From Halomonas sp. BDJS001 (lineage in GTDB: Bacteria > Pseudomonadota > Gammaproteobacteria > Pseudomonadales > Halomonadaceae), in NCBI RefSeq assembly GCF_026104355.1, contig NZ_CP110535.1, positions 558,001 through 622,000 of the forward strand: a stretch of 64,000 nt of DNA, in the 5' to 3' direction. Below are positions 9,517 through 17,180 of the stretch, one piece after another. The translations under genes and the position numbers were made by a program. The notes below the pieces were generated by a model that was not told the DNA's origin, searched no databases, and worked only from the letters and a program-made list of their open reading frames with translations. The number at the start of each line of letters is the position of its first letter. Position 1 is the stretch's first letter.

Positions 9517-11007
9517 TTGAAGTACAAAGACCTGCGTGAGTTCATCGCGGCGCTTGAAGCCCAGGGTGAACTCAAACGTATCCATGTCGAAGTCGATCCT
9601 TACCTGGAAATCACCGAAATTTGTGACCGCACACTGCGTGCCGGTGGCCCGGCGTTGCTGTTTGAAAACGTCAAAGGCCACGACATGCCGCTGCTGGGTA
9701 ACCTGTTTGGCACTCCAAAGCGGGTGGCGCTGGGCATGGGGCAGGAGTCGGTAGAAGCACTCAGAGAAGTGGGCAAGCTGTTAGCATTTCTCAAAGAGCC
9801 TGATCCGCCCAAAGGCTTGAAAGACGCCTGGGACAAGCTGCCGATCTTCAAGCAAGTGCTTAGCATGGGGCCGAAAAACGTTAAGCACGCGTCGGTGCAA
9901 GAGGTGGTGTATGAAGACGACGAGGTCGACCTTGGCCTGCTACCGATTCAGCACTGCTGGCCTGGCGATGCAGCGCCGCTGGTTACCTGGCCACTGGTGA
10001 TTACCAAAGGGCCGCATAAGAAGCGCCAGAATCTAGGTATTTACCGCCAGCAGAAAATTGGCAAAAACCGGCTAATCATGCGCTGGCTCTCCCATCGTGG
10101 CGGCGCGCTGGATTTTCTGGAGTTCCAAAAAGCCCACCCAGGCGAACCTTTCCCCGTTGCAGTGGCGCTTGGCGCCGACCCGGCGACGATATTGGGTGCG
10201 GTTACTCCGGTGCCGGATTCGCTCTCGGAGTACGCCTTTGCGGGCCTGCTGCGCGGTTCGCGCACCGAGTTGGTGAAGTGCGCCCATGCTGATCTGGATG
10301 TGCCCGCGTCCAGCGAGATTATCCTCGAAGGCTTTATCTACCCCGATGATATGGCGGCGGAAGGCCCCTTTGGTGACCACACCGGTTACTACAATGAGGT
10401 CGACCACTTCCCGGTGTTTACCATCACGCGGATGACTATGCGCCGTGATGCGATTTATCACTCGACCTACACCGGGCGTCCGCCGGACGAGCCGGCGATT
10501 CTGGGTGTGGCGCTCAACGAAGTCTTTGTGCCCATTCTGTGTAAGCAGTTCCCCGAAATTGTCGACTTCTACCTGCCGCCGGAAGGTTGTTCATACCGCA
10601 TGGCGGTGGTCACCATGAAGAAGCAGTACCCCGGCCACGCCAAGCGCGTGATGATGGGGGTGTGGAGCTTCCTGCGTCAGTTTATGTACACCAAGTTTGT
10701 GATTGTGCTGGATGACGACGTGGACGCGCGCAATTGGGAAGACGTAATCTGGGCGATCACCACCCGGATGGATCCCGCCCGGGACACTGTGATGGTCGAA
10801 AATACCCCGATTGATTATCTCGATTTCGCCTCGCCAGTCTCGGGCCTCGGCTCGAAAATGGGCCTGGATGCCACCAATAAGTGGCCAGGCGAAACGGATC
10901 GTGAATGGGGCACCCCGATTGTGATGGACGATGCCGTTAAAGCGCGGGTGGATGAACGTTGGGAAGCGCTGGGGATTGACCTTGAATTGCCGCCCGCTCG
11001 CCGCTGA
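9517..11007 (+). CDS. ubiD: 4-hydroxy-3-polyprenylbenzoate decarboxylase
   Basis: Decarboxylates 3-polyprenyl-4-hydroxybenzoate in ubiquinone synthesis using prenylated FMN supplied by UbiX, which is not in the window. It has 496 residues, as in E. coli. The N-terminus [20 protein letters not shown] aligns with E. coli [40 protein letters not shown] is a family hallmark. The segments [10 protein letters not shown] and [11 protein letters not shown] belong to the prFMN/metal region. The start is TTG at 9517, chosen because AGGGAG (9505-9510) lies six bases upstream and no in-frame ATG precedes the conserved start. The fre-like reductase follows closely. Confidence 0.96.
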   Translation: MKYKDLREFIAALEAQGELKRIHVEVDPYLEITEICDRTLRAGGPALLFENVKGHDMPLLGNLFGTPKRVALGMGQESVEALREVGKLLAFLKEPDPPKGLKDAWDKLPIFKQVLSMGPKNVKHASVQEVVYEDDEVDLGLLPIQHCWPGDAAPLVTWPLVITKGPHKKRQNLGIYRQQKIGKNRLIMRWLSHRGGALDFLEFQKAHPGEPFPVAVALGADPATILGAVTPVPDSLSEYAFAGLLRGSRTELVKCAHADLDVPASSEIILEGFIYPDDMAAEGPFGDHTGYYNEVDHFPVFTITRMTMRRDAIYHSTYTGRPPDEPAILGVALNEVFVPILCKQFPEIVDFYLPPEGCSYRMAVVTMKKQYPGHAKRVMMGVWSFLRQFMYTKFVIVLDDDVDARNWEDVIWAITTRMDPARDTVMVENTPIDYLDFASPVSGLGSKMGLDATNKWPGETDREWGTPIVMDDAVKARVDERWEALGIDLELPPARR

Positions 11008-11048
11008 ATGCGATGTATCGCTGACCAAATTTGTTAAAAGAGGCTTTC

Positions 11049-11789
11049 ATGAGTGCAAGGACGTTGACGTGCCAGGTCACCGAGGTTGAGAACTTAAGCC
11101 CCGATGTGTTTGGTGTGACGCTCGCCGGGCGCGCTGAAGCCATGCAGCACGCGCCAGGGCAATATTTAGAGCTTAAACTGGACGATGCCACCTGGGTGCC
11201 GTTTTCGATCGCCAGTGCCGACCGCAGTGATGGTGTTATCGAGCTGCATATACAGCACTGGCCGGAGCGGGATAACTCAGCGCGGCTGCGTGAACTGCTG
11301 CAGGTAGCCAACCAGCTCACGCTGCGTTTACCTAGCGGCGAGTGCGTGCTTGATCGTCAAAGCCAACGTCCGTTAATGCTGATTGCCGCGGGCACCGGTT
11401 TTTCCCAGATGAAAGCGATCATCGAAGCGGTGCTGCACGAACAGCCTGAGCGGGAAATTTCGCTGTGGTGGGCAGCCCGCGAACACCGCGATCTCTATTT
11501 GGAGCAACTGGCGAGCCACTGGGCACAAACCCACGCCAATGTTTGCTTCCATGCGGTAACCGAATCGCCTTTGGAAGAGCCGTTAGCAGCGGGCGAGCGG
11601 ATCTCCCATCACTTGGGCCGTATTGATCAGGTGTTGAAAAGCGCCGATATCACCCCAGACACCCACGATGTCTATATCTCGGGTTCGCCCAACATGGTCT
11701 ACGCCTGCCTGGATGTGCTCGACACAAAAGGCACAAAGCTTGAGCGGGTGTTTTCGGATGTGTTTGCCTACGCCCCCCGTTCTACTTAA
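11049..11789 (+). CDS. fre: NAD(P)H-flavin reductase (Fre/LuxG type)
   Basis: Flavin reductase of the ferredoxin-NADP reductase fold, 246 residues. FAD/flavin-binding motif PFSIAS is preceded by APGQYLEL. The NAD-binding half begins LMLIAAGTGFSQMKAII, with YISGSPNMVYACLDVL near the end; E. coli Fre has AGGTGFSYARSIL and SGGPDLV at these places. It probably reduces free riboflavin or FMN with NAD(P)H. In E. coli, fre lies beside ubiD, as here, which supports the name. The ATG at 11049 is preferred over an in-frame TTG at 11031 because AGAGG lies at proper spacing before it. Confidence 0.88.
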   Translation: MSARTLTCQVTEVENLSPDVFGVTLAGRAEAMQHAPGQYLELKLDDATWVPFSIASADRSDGVIELHIQHWPERDNSARLRELLQVANQLTLRLPSGECVLDRQSQRPLMLIAAGTGFSQMKAIIEAVLHEQPEREISLWWAAREHRDLYLEQLASHWAQTHANVCFHAVTESPLEEPLAAGERISHHLGRIDQVLKSADITPDTHDVYISGSPNMVYACLDVLDTKGTKLERVFSDVFAYAPRST

Positions 11790-11848
11790 TATGACCGCAG
11801 CGTTGTAACGCTCCCCCTGATATAGCGTTGTCAAAAAAGGAGGCTAAC

Positions 11849-11977
11849 ATGGCCCAACACGACGAAAACTTTAAAGACGATTCTGGTTTCCTGTCCATCT
11901 TTCTAGGCTTGGTGGTGCTGGTTAGCATGAGCGCGCTGCCCGCAACCATTGGTTGGGTACAAGCTTTTAGCGGTTGA
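11849..11977 (+). CDS. Small membrane protein of unknown function (42 aa)
   Basis: A 42-residue frame beginning MAQHDENFKDDSGF, followed by one hydrophobic helix (LSIFLGLVVLVSMSALPATI) and ending GWVQAFSG. A perfect AGGAGG ribosome site precedes the ATG at five to six bases, much stronger than most sites in the window, so translation is likely. The acidic, polar N-terminus followed by one transmembrane helix suggests a single-pass inner-membrane microprotein. I do not recognise the family. It lies between fre and the DAHP synthase leader region. Confidence 0.7.
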   Translation: MAQHDENFKDDSGFLSIFLGLVVLVSMSALPATIGWVQAFSG

Positions 11978-12101
11978 GTGTTGCCATTTGCAGCGCTTGC
12001 AGGCAGGATAAAACCTCAACGCCATGGCGGCAGCCCTATCATACGATTTACTTGGGCTAGCGATTGCCAGCGGAACTAACAGAATTTAACGGAATATGGG
12101 C

Positions 12102-12212
12102 ATGCAGCGACTAACCACCCCACATACAGTAAACCCACAGCCAGTATTGGCTGGTGGCTTTGCGTTTTATGGGTATTGGTTTAGCCACGGTGTGCCCCTG
12201 GCCGACGCCTAA
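12102..12212 (+). CDS. Aromatic-rich leader peptide 1 upstream of DAHP synthase
   Basis: A 36-codon frame, ATG at 12102 (an in-frame ATG lies six bases earlier), TAA at 12210-12212. Codons 20-27 read TTT GCG TTT TAT GGG TAT TGG TTT, giving FAFYGYWF: six aromatic codons in eight, including Phe, Tyr and Trp. This is the composition of an attenuator leader peptide (compare PheL, TrpL). The RNA after the control codons can form GTGGCT/AGCCAC (12154-12159/12183-12188) and an 8+3 bp stem (12189-12201/12223-12233). A strong terminator hairpin follows at 12257. Stalling at aromatic codons when charged tRNA is scarce would then favour read-through into the DAHP synthase gene; this mechanism is inferred. 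Confidence 0.75.
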   Translation: MQRLTTPHTVNPQPVLAGGFAFYGYWFSHGVPLADA

Positions 12213-12256
12213 CGTCGCGCCACCAGGCACACCACTCGGTTGCCTGCCGCAAGCAC

Positions 12257-12298
12257 AGAAGCCCCGGTCGGTAACCCCGCCGGGGCTTCTGGCGTTTT
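12257..12298 (+). terminator. Intrinsic terminator/attenuator of the DAHP synthase leader
   Basis: AGAAGCCCCGG (12257-12267) and CCGGGGCTTCT (12280-12290) form a perfect 11-bp stem with a 12-base loop, followed by GGCGTTTTA. It lies 44 bases after the stop of leader peptide 1 and about 250 bases before the DAHP synthase start. This is the expected place for an attenuator terminator. Confidence 0.75.
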
Positions 12299-12373
12299 AG
12301 GGCCCCAGCGATTTATAGACTGAGCGATTTTCGGCAATAGTTATTCATCATTATTTCATCAAGGAGCAGCATC

Positions 12374-12535
12374 ATGATCTATCGCGCACTGACTAACGCT
12401 TTCGCTACCTATTTTGTGGGTTATGGCTATAGCTGGCGATTTAGCGACGCGCGGTCGGTGCTAGCTGCCACCTCCGACCGTGTTTACTTGGGTGGTCACA
12501 CAGCCATACGATGTCACACGATCGCGGAGAGTTAA
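12374..12535 (+). CDS. Aromatic-rich leader peptide 2, adjoining DAHP synthase
   Basis: A 53-codon frame, ATG at 12374 with AAGGAG seven bases upstream, TAA at 12533-12535, only two bases before the DAHP synthase ATG. Residues 10-23 read FATYFVGYGYSWRF, with Phe at 10, 14 and 23, Tyr at 13, 17 and 19 and Trp at 21. A GC-rich hairpin CGGTCGG/CCGACCG (12452-12458/12474-12480) lies within its 3' half and is followed by TGTTTACTT, a weak terminator-like stretch. The strong ribosome site and the abutting stop suggest translational coupling with the enzyme, and possibly a second attenuation step. The pattern recalls leader 1, so chance is unlikely, but function is inferred. Confidence 0.65.
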   Translation: MIYRALTNAFATYFVGYGYSWRFSDARSVLAATSDRVYLGGHTAIRCHTIAES

Positions 12536-12537
12536 TC

Positions 12538-13635
12538 ATGAATGCGCCTGTCAGCCCTGTTATTAATAAAACTGTTGTAACCACTGCCCACGCTACTGCT
12601 CGACTAACGCCTTCAGCGCCTGAGCCCACTGCCAAGCGGCTGCCTACCCCCGCTGAACTCAGGCAACGTATCTCGTTAAGCGACCCGCTAACGGAACAAA
12701 TTGCCCGCCAGCGCCACGCCGTACAGCAAATTTTGAGTGGTCACGATGACCGCCTGCTGGTTGTCGTTGGCCCTTGCTCCGTTCACGACCCAGATGCAGC
12801 GCTGGAATACGCCGACCGCTTGGCTGCGCTAAGCGAAGAGATCAGCGAACGTATTTTACCGGTCATGCGCGTCTACGTTGAAAAACCGCGCACTACCGTG
12901 GGCTGGAAAGGGCTGGCCTACGACCCTGGCTTGGATGGCAGCGGTGATATGCCCCGTGGGTTGGCGCTCTCTCGTGAACTGATGCATGCCGTAGCTGCTC
13001 GCGGCTTGCCAGTGGCTACCGAGCTCCTACAGCCGATGTTGGCGCCCTACGTAGACGACTTACTAAGCTGGGTGGCGATTGGCGCACGCACCACCGAATC
13101 TCAGCTGCACCGTGAGCTGGCCAGTGATTTGTCAGCGGCGGTGGGGTTCAAAAATGCCACCAGTGGCGATGTACAAGTGGCGATTGATGCCATGAGTGCG
13201 GCGACCCATCCGCACCAGCGTTTTGCAGTGGATGCTCACGGTCATCCGGTCGTCCAGCATACCGTGGGCAACCCGCATACCCACGTGGTGCTACGCGGTG
13301 GTCACGGTGAGCCTAACTATCAGGCCCAACACATACGTGCGGCGACCACCGCGCTGCATAATGCCGGGCAAAACCCACGGCTCATGGTGGATTGCAGCCA
13401 TGCCAATGCCCGCAAAGATCATCGCCGACAGAGTGAAGTCATGCTGGATGTATTGGCGCAGCGTCAGGCAGGCGAAGCCAACCTGGTCGCGCTGATGCTG
13501 GAAAGCCACCTGTTCGAAGGTAAGCAGCCGCTCAAGCCTGGCGCCCTGCGCTACGGCGTATCGGTCACCGATGCCTGCGTGGGCTGGGAAACGACCGAGC
13601 ACTTACTTAAAACGGCTGCCGATAGATTGGCGTAA
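12538..13635 (+). CDS. 3-deoxy-7-phosphoheptulonate (DAHP) synthase, AroG/F/H class
   Basis: Condenses phosphoenolpyruvate with erythrose 4-phosphate, the first step of the shikimate pathway to Phe, Tyr and Trp. It has 365 residues; E. coli isozymes have 348-356. Family motifs are VVVGPCSVHDP, MRVYVEKPRTTVGWKG, IGARTTESQ, VGFKNATSG, VDCSHANARKDHRRQ and GVSVTDACVGWE. The allosteric specificity (Phe, Tyr or Trp) cannot be told safely from sequence, so no isozyme letter is given. The ATG at 12538 follows GGAGAG at good spacing; an in-frame ATG at 12511 lies inside leader 2 and is less likely. Regulation by the upstream tandem leader is proposed. Confidence 0.93.
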   Translation: MNAPVSPVINKTVVTTAHATARLTPSAPEPTAKRLPTPAELRQRISLSDPLTEQIARQRHAVQQILSGHDDRLLVVVGPCSVHDPDAALEYADRLAALSEEISERILPVMRVYVEKPRTTVGWKGLAYDPGLDGSGDMPRGLALSRELMHAVAARGLPVATELLQPMLAPYVDDLLSWVAIGARTTESQLHRELASDLSAAVGFKNATSGDVQVAIDAMSAATHPHQRFAVDAHGHPVVQHTVGNPHTHVVLRGGHGEPNYQAQHIRAATTALHNAGQNPRLMVDCSHANARKDHRRQSEVMLDVLAQRQAGEANLVALMLESHLFEGKQPLKPGALRYGVSVTDACVGWETTEHLLKTAADRLA

Positions 13636-13715
13636 TTGCATTTGCAAACGCTATTACTTGTTTGCCCTGGCCAGCCCCGTATCATAGGGCGTTTGTAGCG
13701 ATAATGAGGCTGGCC

Positions 13716-14228
13716 ATGGTATTTACCTTAGAACATCACGACCCCGAGACCTACCGCCGCAAAGCCCGCATGATCAGCTTTGCCATGGCGGGGCAACTGA
13801 TTATTTTTGGCCTCCTGTTCTCAATGCTCCTTACCTCCACCTTTGGCAGCAGCCTATGGCTCAATGCCTTGGGTGTGCTGCTTGGGCTATTGGCCACCAG
13901 CGCGCTGTTTGCCGTGCTGCGCGAGCGCCCATGGATGACGGAGGTGCGTTACGTCTGGCAGCTCAAACATCACCTGTCGCAAGTCAGTGGCTACCTTTCG
14001 CAACTGCGCAAAGCGGTGGAAGAGAATAATCGCGCGGCGTTGGATCTACTCACTTTTTATCATCAGGGAATGGCACAGTTGGCGGAGCTTAACGGGCGCA
14101 CCACCGACGATGATGCCGAGCGGCTAGCGGAAAAAATGCAGGTTAAAATCAAACGCGAAGAGTTGGGATTGCCCCCGCAGGTAGAAAGTATCGATACACA
14201 CGATCTACAGGCGTTCAAACGCGGGTAA
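13716..14228 (+). CDS. DUF3087 family membrane protein
   Basis: A 170-residue protein with a start resembling the DUF3087 family (HHDPETYRRKARMISFAM). Two adjacent transmembrane helices follow at about residues 20-65 (LIIFGLLFSMLLT and LGVLLGLLATSALFAVL). The rest is a soluble, mostly helical cytoplasmic domain with heptad-like stretches (LSQVSGYLSQLRKAVEEN). Function is unknown. The ATG at 13716 has GAGG upstream; the frame is open further back but without a better site. It probably forms a transcription unit with the lipoprotein gene 44 bases downstream. Confidence 0.75.
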   Translation: MVFTLEHHDPETYRRKARMISFAMAGQLIIFGLLFSMLLTSTFGSSLWLNALGVLLGLLATSALFAVLRERPWMTEVRYVWQLKHHLSQVSGYLSQLRKAVEENNRAALDLLTFYHQGMAQLAELNGRTTDDDAERLAEKMQVKIKREELGLPPQVESIDTHDLQAFKRG

Positions 14229-14272
14229 GTAGTTCAGCAAGCAATAGAATGAGTTCTACAGGGAGCAGGCGT

Positions 14273-15004
14273 ATGAATACGTTAAAAGCATGGGGCGGGG
14301 GCATCGCCGCAGCCAGTATGATGTTGCTACTTGGGGGATGTGCAGCCACCCCCTCAGCAGAAACGACAGCCGCTAACCAGGCAACATTGGATAACCGGGC
14401 GCCCTTTCTGCCCTCGGCGCTTTTTCCTGGCTCCGCCCAGGCGTTTGCTGCGTGGCACTGCGAGCCTGCACAGCAGCACTTAGTGACTGCCACTAATGCT
14501 AAAGATTTGCGCCTATGGTCGCTACACGGCGCATGGCGGCTGCCCCAAGCAGTCGTGGCTAGCGGCGCCCGCTACCAAGATGGTGAGATCAGTTTCTGGA
14601 ACCGAGGAGACAAGGCGCTTGTGGAAACACCACGAGGCCAACTGCAGTGCTCGCTGGCCGAGCAGCGTGATGCTTTAACCCGTGCGGAGAAGCCAGGTGT
14701 GATGCTCTTTGGCCAGGGCAACGAGCCGGGCTGGACGGTTGCGCTCGCTAATGACACGCCGACGCTGACACTGGAGATGAACTATGGGGAAGAGCGTCTT
14801 CAATTACCCTATATGGTCAGTGTGATGGACAATGAGGCTGGCCGGGTCGTGATTGAAAACGCCGATGTGGAGCCTTTTTTCCGCGTGCGCATTGACGCTG
14901 GCGCCTGCTTCGACAATATGAGCGGCAAGCCTTTTCCCGCCCGCGTTACGCTGACCTATGGTGGGGAGCAATATAGTGGCTGTGGCCAAGGTATTGCTCC
15001 CTAA
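14273..15004 (+). CDS. Lipoprotein with MliC-type lysozyme-inhibitor domain
   Basis: A 243-residue predicted lipoprotein: signal peptide with lipobox LLGGC, lipidated Cys about residue 18-20. The first half resembles MliC/PliC lysozyme inhibitors, with paired cysteines and SFWNRGDKALVETPRG (MliC proteins have a similar FWxKGxxAxVE stretch). The second half (QGNEPGWTVAL to the C-terminus) resembles a separate periplasmic family often fused to MliC domains in gammaproteobacteria. It is likely anchored in the outer membrane and may protect peptidoglycan from lysozyme. The ATG at 14273 has AGGGAG seven bases upstream. It converges on the next gene with a 12-base gap. Confidence 0.75.
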   Translation: MNTLKAWGGGIAAASMMLLLGGCAATPSAETTAANQATLDNRAPFLPSALFPGSAQAFAAWHCEPAQQHLVTATNAKDLRLWSLHGAWRLPQAVVASGARYQDGEISFWNRGDKALVETPRGQLQCSLAEQRDALTRAEKPGVMLFGQGNEPGWTVALANDTPTLTLEMNYGEERLQLPYMVSVMDNEAGRVVIENADVEPFFRVRIDAGACFDNMSGKPFPARVTLTYGGEQYSGCGQGIAP

Positions 15005-15016
15005 TAAAGCACTAGC

Positions 15017-16087
15017 TCAGCAGCGATAAACAACACGCTCGGCCCGCCACTCATGCGCCTCGAAATCGCTGGCGCACAGGGCCGAGGTGTTGCCAGCGGC
15101 ACGTGCGGCGAGACGCGAAAGCGTTGCCATTTGAATGCCGCGGGTACTCGCCAGCTGTTCGCTTACCGCAAGTGGTTCCCAGCGCTCACCTTCGAGAGTC
15201 GCCAGGGTAAAGCTAAACGGATGGAAGCCTGGGAAGCCAAGCCGAATATCGGTGGCTATCAGCGTCTCTTTGCCGTCCAGCAGGCGTGTTTCGTAGCGCA
15301 GAAAGGGGCCTGCAAACCAGTCCAGGCGTCGCCCTTGATGGCTGGCCAGGGCGACGTCCTCAAGGGCAGCATTACGAATAAGCGGCTCAAAACGCGGCTG
15401 ACGGTCACCATCAAACACACTGATCAGGCTTTCATAATAGCGATCCCCGTCAATCACCGTAGCCCGCCAGAGCACAATGTTAAACGGCGTTGGCTGTATC
15501 AACAGCGGCGCCTCTTCCAATCCCAGCTCTGCCAGAGCCGGTGCCAGACGTTGCTCGACCATTAATTTCGCACCCGCCGCCAGCATGAGGTAAACGCTGG
15601 TGATGGCCAATCCCCATGTGCAGGCTTTACGTACCCGCTGAGAGATCAAAGCGACCCCCAAAGCGAATAACAGCGGCAGTGTATAGAGGGGATCGATAAT
15701 GAAAATAATCGGCCAAGCGGCGGGAGTGAGGTCAAACGGCCAAAATAGCTGGGTGCCGTAAGTGGTTAGCGCATCAAGCAGAGGATGGGTAATCAGAATC
15801 AGCGCAAAAAAGCACCACCAGTGAGGCAGGCTAATAGCTTTTGCGGGAGCCAACCGCGCGCATAGCAACGCCAGCAGAGTCGCCAATCCTGTTAGTACAA
15901 AAAGGGAATGACTAAAACCGCGATGCTCGGTGACATTGGCCACGGCGTCGCCATAATCCAACGCTACATCAAGGTCGGGCAGGGTGCCCAGTACGGCGCC
16001 GATGAGAATGGCCTTACGGCCTAAACGTCGGCCCAACACGGCACCGCCAATGGCTGCGCCCAGCGCGGCTTGAGTCATTGAGTCCAC
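15017..16087 (-). CDS. YdjM-like inner-membrane metal-dependent hydrolase (DUF457)
   Basis: A 356-residue membrane protein of the YdjM/DUF457 family. It starts MDSMTQAALGAAIGGAVLG, the family N-terminus. Conserved polar motifs in the membrane part are PDLDV, EHRGFSHSLFV and THPLLDALTTYG, whose His and Asp residues suggest a metal site. About five hydrophobic helices fill the first 190 residues, followed by a periplasmic or cytoplasmic C-terminal domain. The initiator is GTG at 16087, supported by GGAG upstream and by the usual MDS start; an ATG three codons on is the alternative. The substrate is unknown. Confidence 0.8.
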   Translation of the reverse strand: MDSMTQAALGAAIGGAVLGRRLGRKAILIGAVLGTLPDLDVALDYGDAVANVTEHRGFSHSLFVLTGLATLLALLCARLAPAKAISLPHWWCFFALILITHPLLDALTTYGTQLFWPFDLTPAAWPIIFIIDPLYTLPLLFALGVALISQRVRKACTWGLAITSVYLMLAAGAKLMVEQRLAPALAELGLEEAPLLIQPTPFNIVLWRATVIDGDRYYESLISVFDGDRQPRFEPLIRNAALEDVALASHQGRRLDWFAGPFLRYETRLLDGKETLIATDIRLGFPGFHPFSFTLATLEGERWEPLAVSEQLASTRGIQMATLSRLAARAAGNTSALCASDFEAHEWRAERVVYRC

Positions 16088-16216
16088 AGGTTTCTCCGAC
16101 GGGTAAACCCAGCTAAGATAAACGTTATGATTAAATTATACAGCGTCGCGGCGATTTATTTTCGCTGTCACGTTGTTGTAAAGCATGACTAAGAGCGTTT
16201 TTTATCAGGAGTCGAT

Positions 16217-16657
16217 ATGCAATATCTACATACCATGGTGCGTGTCAGTGACCTGGATGCTTCGCTGCGTTTTTACTGCGATCTGCTGGGGCTTAAAGAA
16301 GTACGTCGTAAAGAGAATGAGAAAGGGCGCTTCACGCTGGTGTTTCTGGCCGCGCCAGAAGATAAGCCACGCTCAGAACGGCTGACCGCACCAGAGCTTG
16401 AACTCACTTATAACTGGGATCCCGAAGAGTACACCGGCGGGCGTAATTTCGGTCACCTAGCCTATCGGGTGGATGACATTTATGCGCTCTGCCAACACCT
16501 TCAGGACAACGGCGTAACGATTAACCGCCCACCCCGTGATGGCCATATGGCGTTTGTTAAATCACCGGACGGAATCTCGGTCGAGCTGCTGCAGAAAGGT
16601 GATGCCCTGGCGCCGCAAGAGCCCTGGGCCTCCATGGAAAATACCGGTAGCTGGTAG
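16217..16657 (+). CDS. gloA: Lactoylglutathione lyase (glyoxalase I)
   Basis: Converts the hemithioacetal of methylglyoxal and glutathione to S-lactoylglutathione, detoxifying methylglyoxal. It has 146 residues and one VOC-fold unit. Metal ligands are His5 (YLHT), Glu62 (LELTYNW), His80 (FGHLAY) and Glu123 (SVELLQ), matching H5, E56, H74 and E122 of E. coli GloA. AGGAG lies six bases before the ATG. It is divergent from the YdjM-like gene and followed by a META lipoprotein gene. Confidence 0.92.
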   Translation: MQYLHTMVRVSDLDASLRFYCDLLGLKEVRRKENEKGRFTLVFLAAPEDKPRSERLTAPELELTYNWDPEEYTGGRNFGHLAYRVDDIYALCQHLQDNGVTINRPPRDGHMAFVKSPDGISVELLQKGDALAPQEPWASMENTGSW

Positions 16658-16709
16658 TGATTCCAGCAAGAGCTATGCCACTAAGACTATGCCACAAGGA
16701 AAGTTCATC

Positions 16710-17171
16710 ATGACCATAAAAGGTGGGCGTTTACTGCCCCTGCTCGCTTTTGCTGCGCTACTGTTAAGTGCGTGTAGCAGCTCGCCAGGGCCAAGTTCTA
16801 CGCCACAACAGGGCGCCAGCGATGCCTCGCTTGAGGGGGCTATTGTTGAGCAGCGTTGGAATCTGCTGTTGGTGGGAACTGATGAGCGGCTCTCTATGCC
16901 GGAAACGCCATTTTTCGAGATTTCAAAAGAGGGAAAAGTTAGCGGTCACGACGGCTGTAACCGCTTTAGCGGAGAAGTAACACTTGGTGAGAACCAGCGT
17001 ATCGAGTTTAGTCAGTTGGCTACCACTCGCATGGCGTGCCCGCAAATGGGGGATGCCAAGCGAGTGACCGAGATGCTGGAGACTGCCTATCGGTATTTGA
17101 TTGACCATGACCGATTGGTCTTCTTTGGGCCAGACAGTCGGGTGCTAGGCGGCTGGCGCGAAGGCAACTGA
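16710..17171 (+). CDS. META domain lipoprotein (HslJ-like)
   Basis: A 153-residue predicted lipoprotein with signal peptide and lipobox LLLSAC. It is followed by a Ser/Pro-rich linker and a META domain. The META/HslJ signature is GHDGCNRFSGEVTLG, followed by the conserved ATTRMACP stretch; E. coli HslJ has similar segments. HslJ has been linked to heat shock and novobiocin resistance in E. coli; the biochemical role is unclear. The ATG at 16710 has AGGAA upstream; an in-frame ATG seven codons earlier has no site. It ends nine bases before the convergent flavoprotein gene. Confidence 0.85.
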   Translation: MTIKGGRLLPLLAFAALLLSACSSSPGPSSTPQQGASDASLEGAIVEQRWNLLLVGTDERLSMPETPFFEISKEGKVSGHDGCNRFSGEVTLGENQRIEFSQLATTRMACPQMGDAKRVTEMLETAYRYLIDHDRLVFFGPDSRVLGGWREGN

Positions 17172-17180
17172 TTTAGCCAG

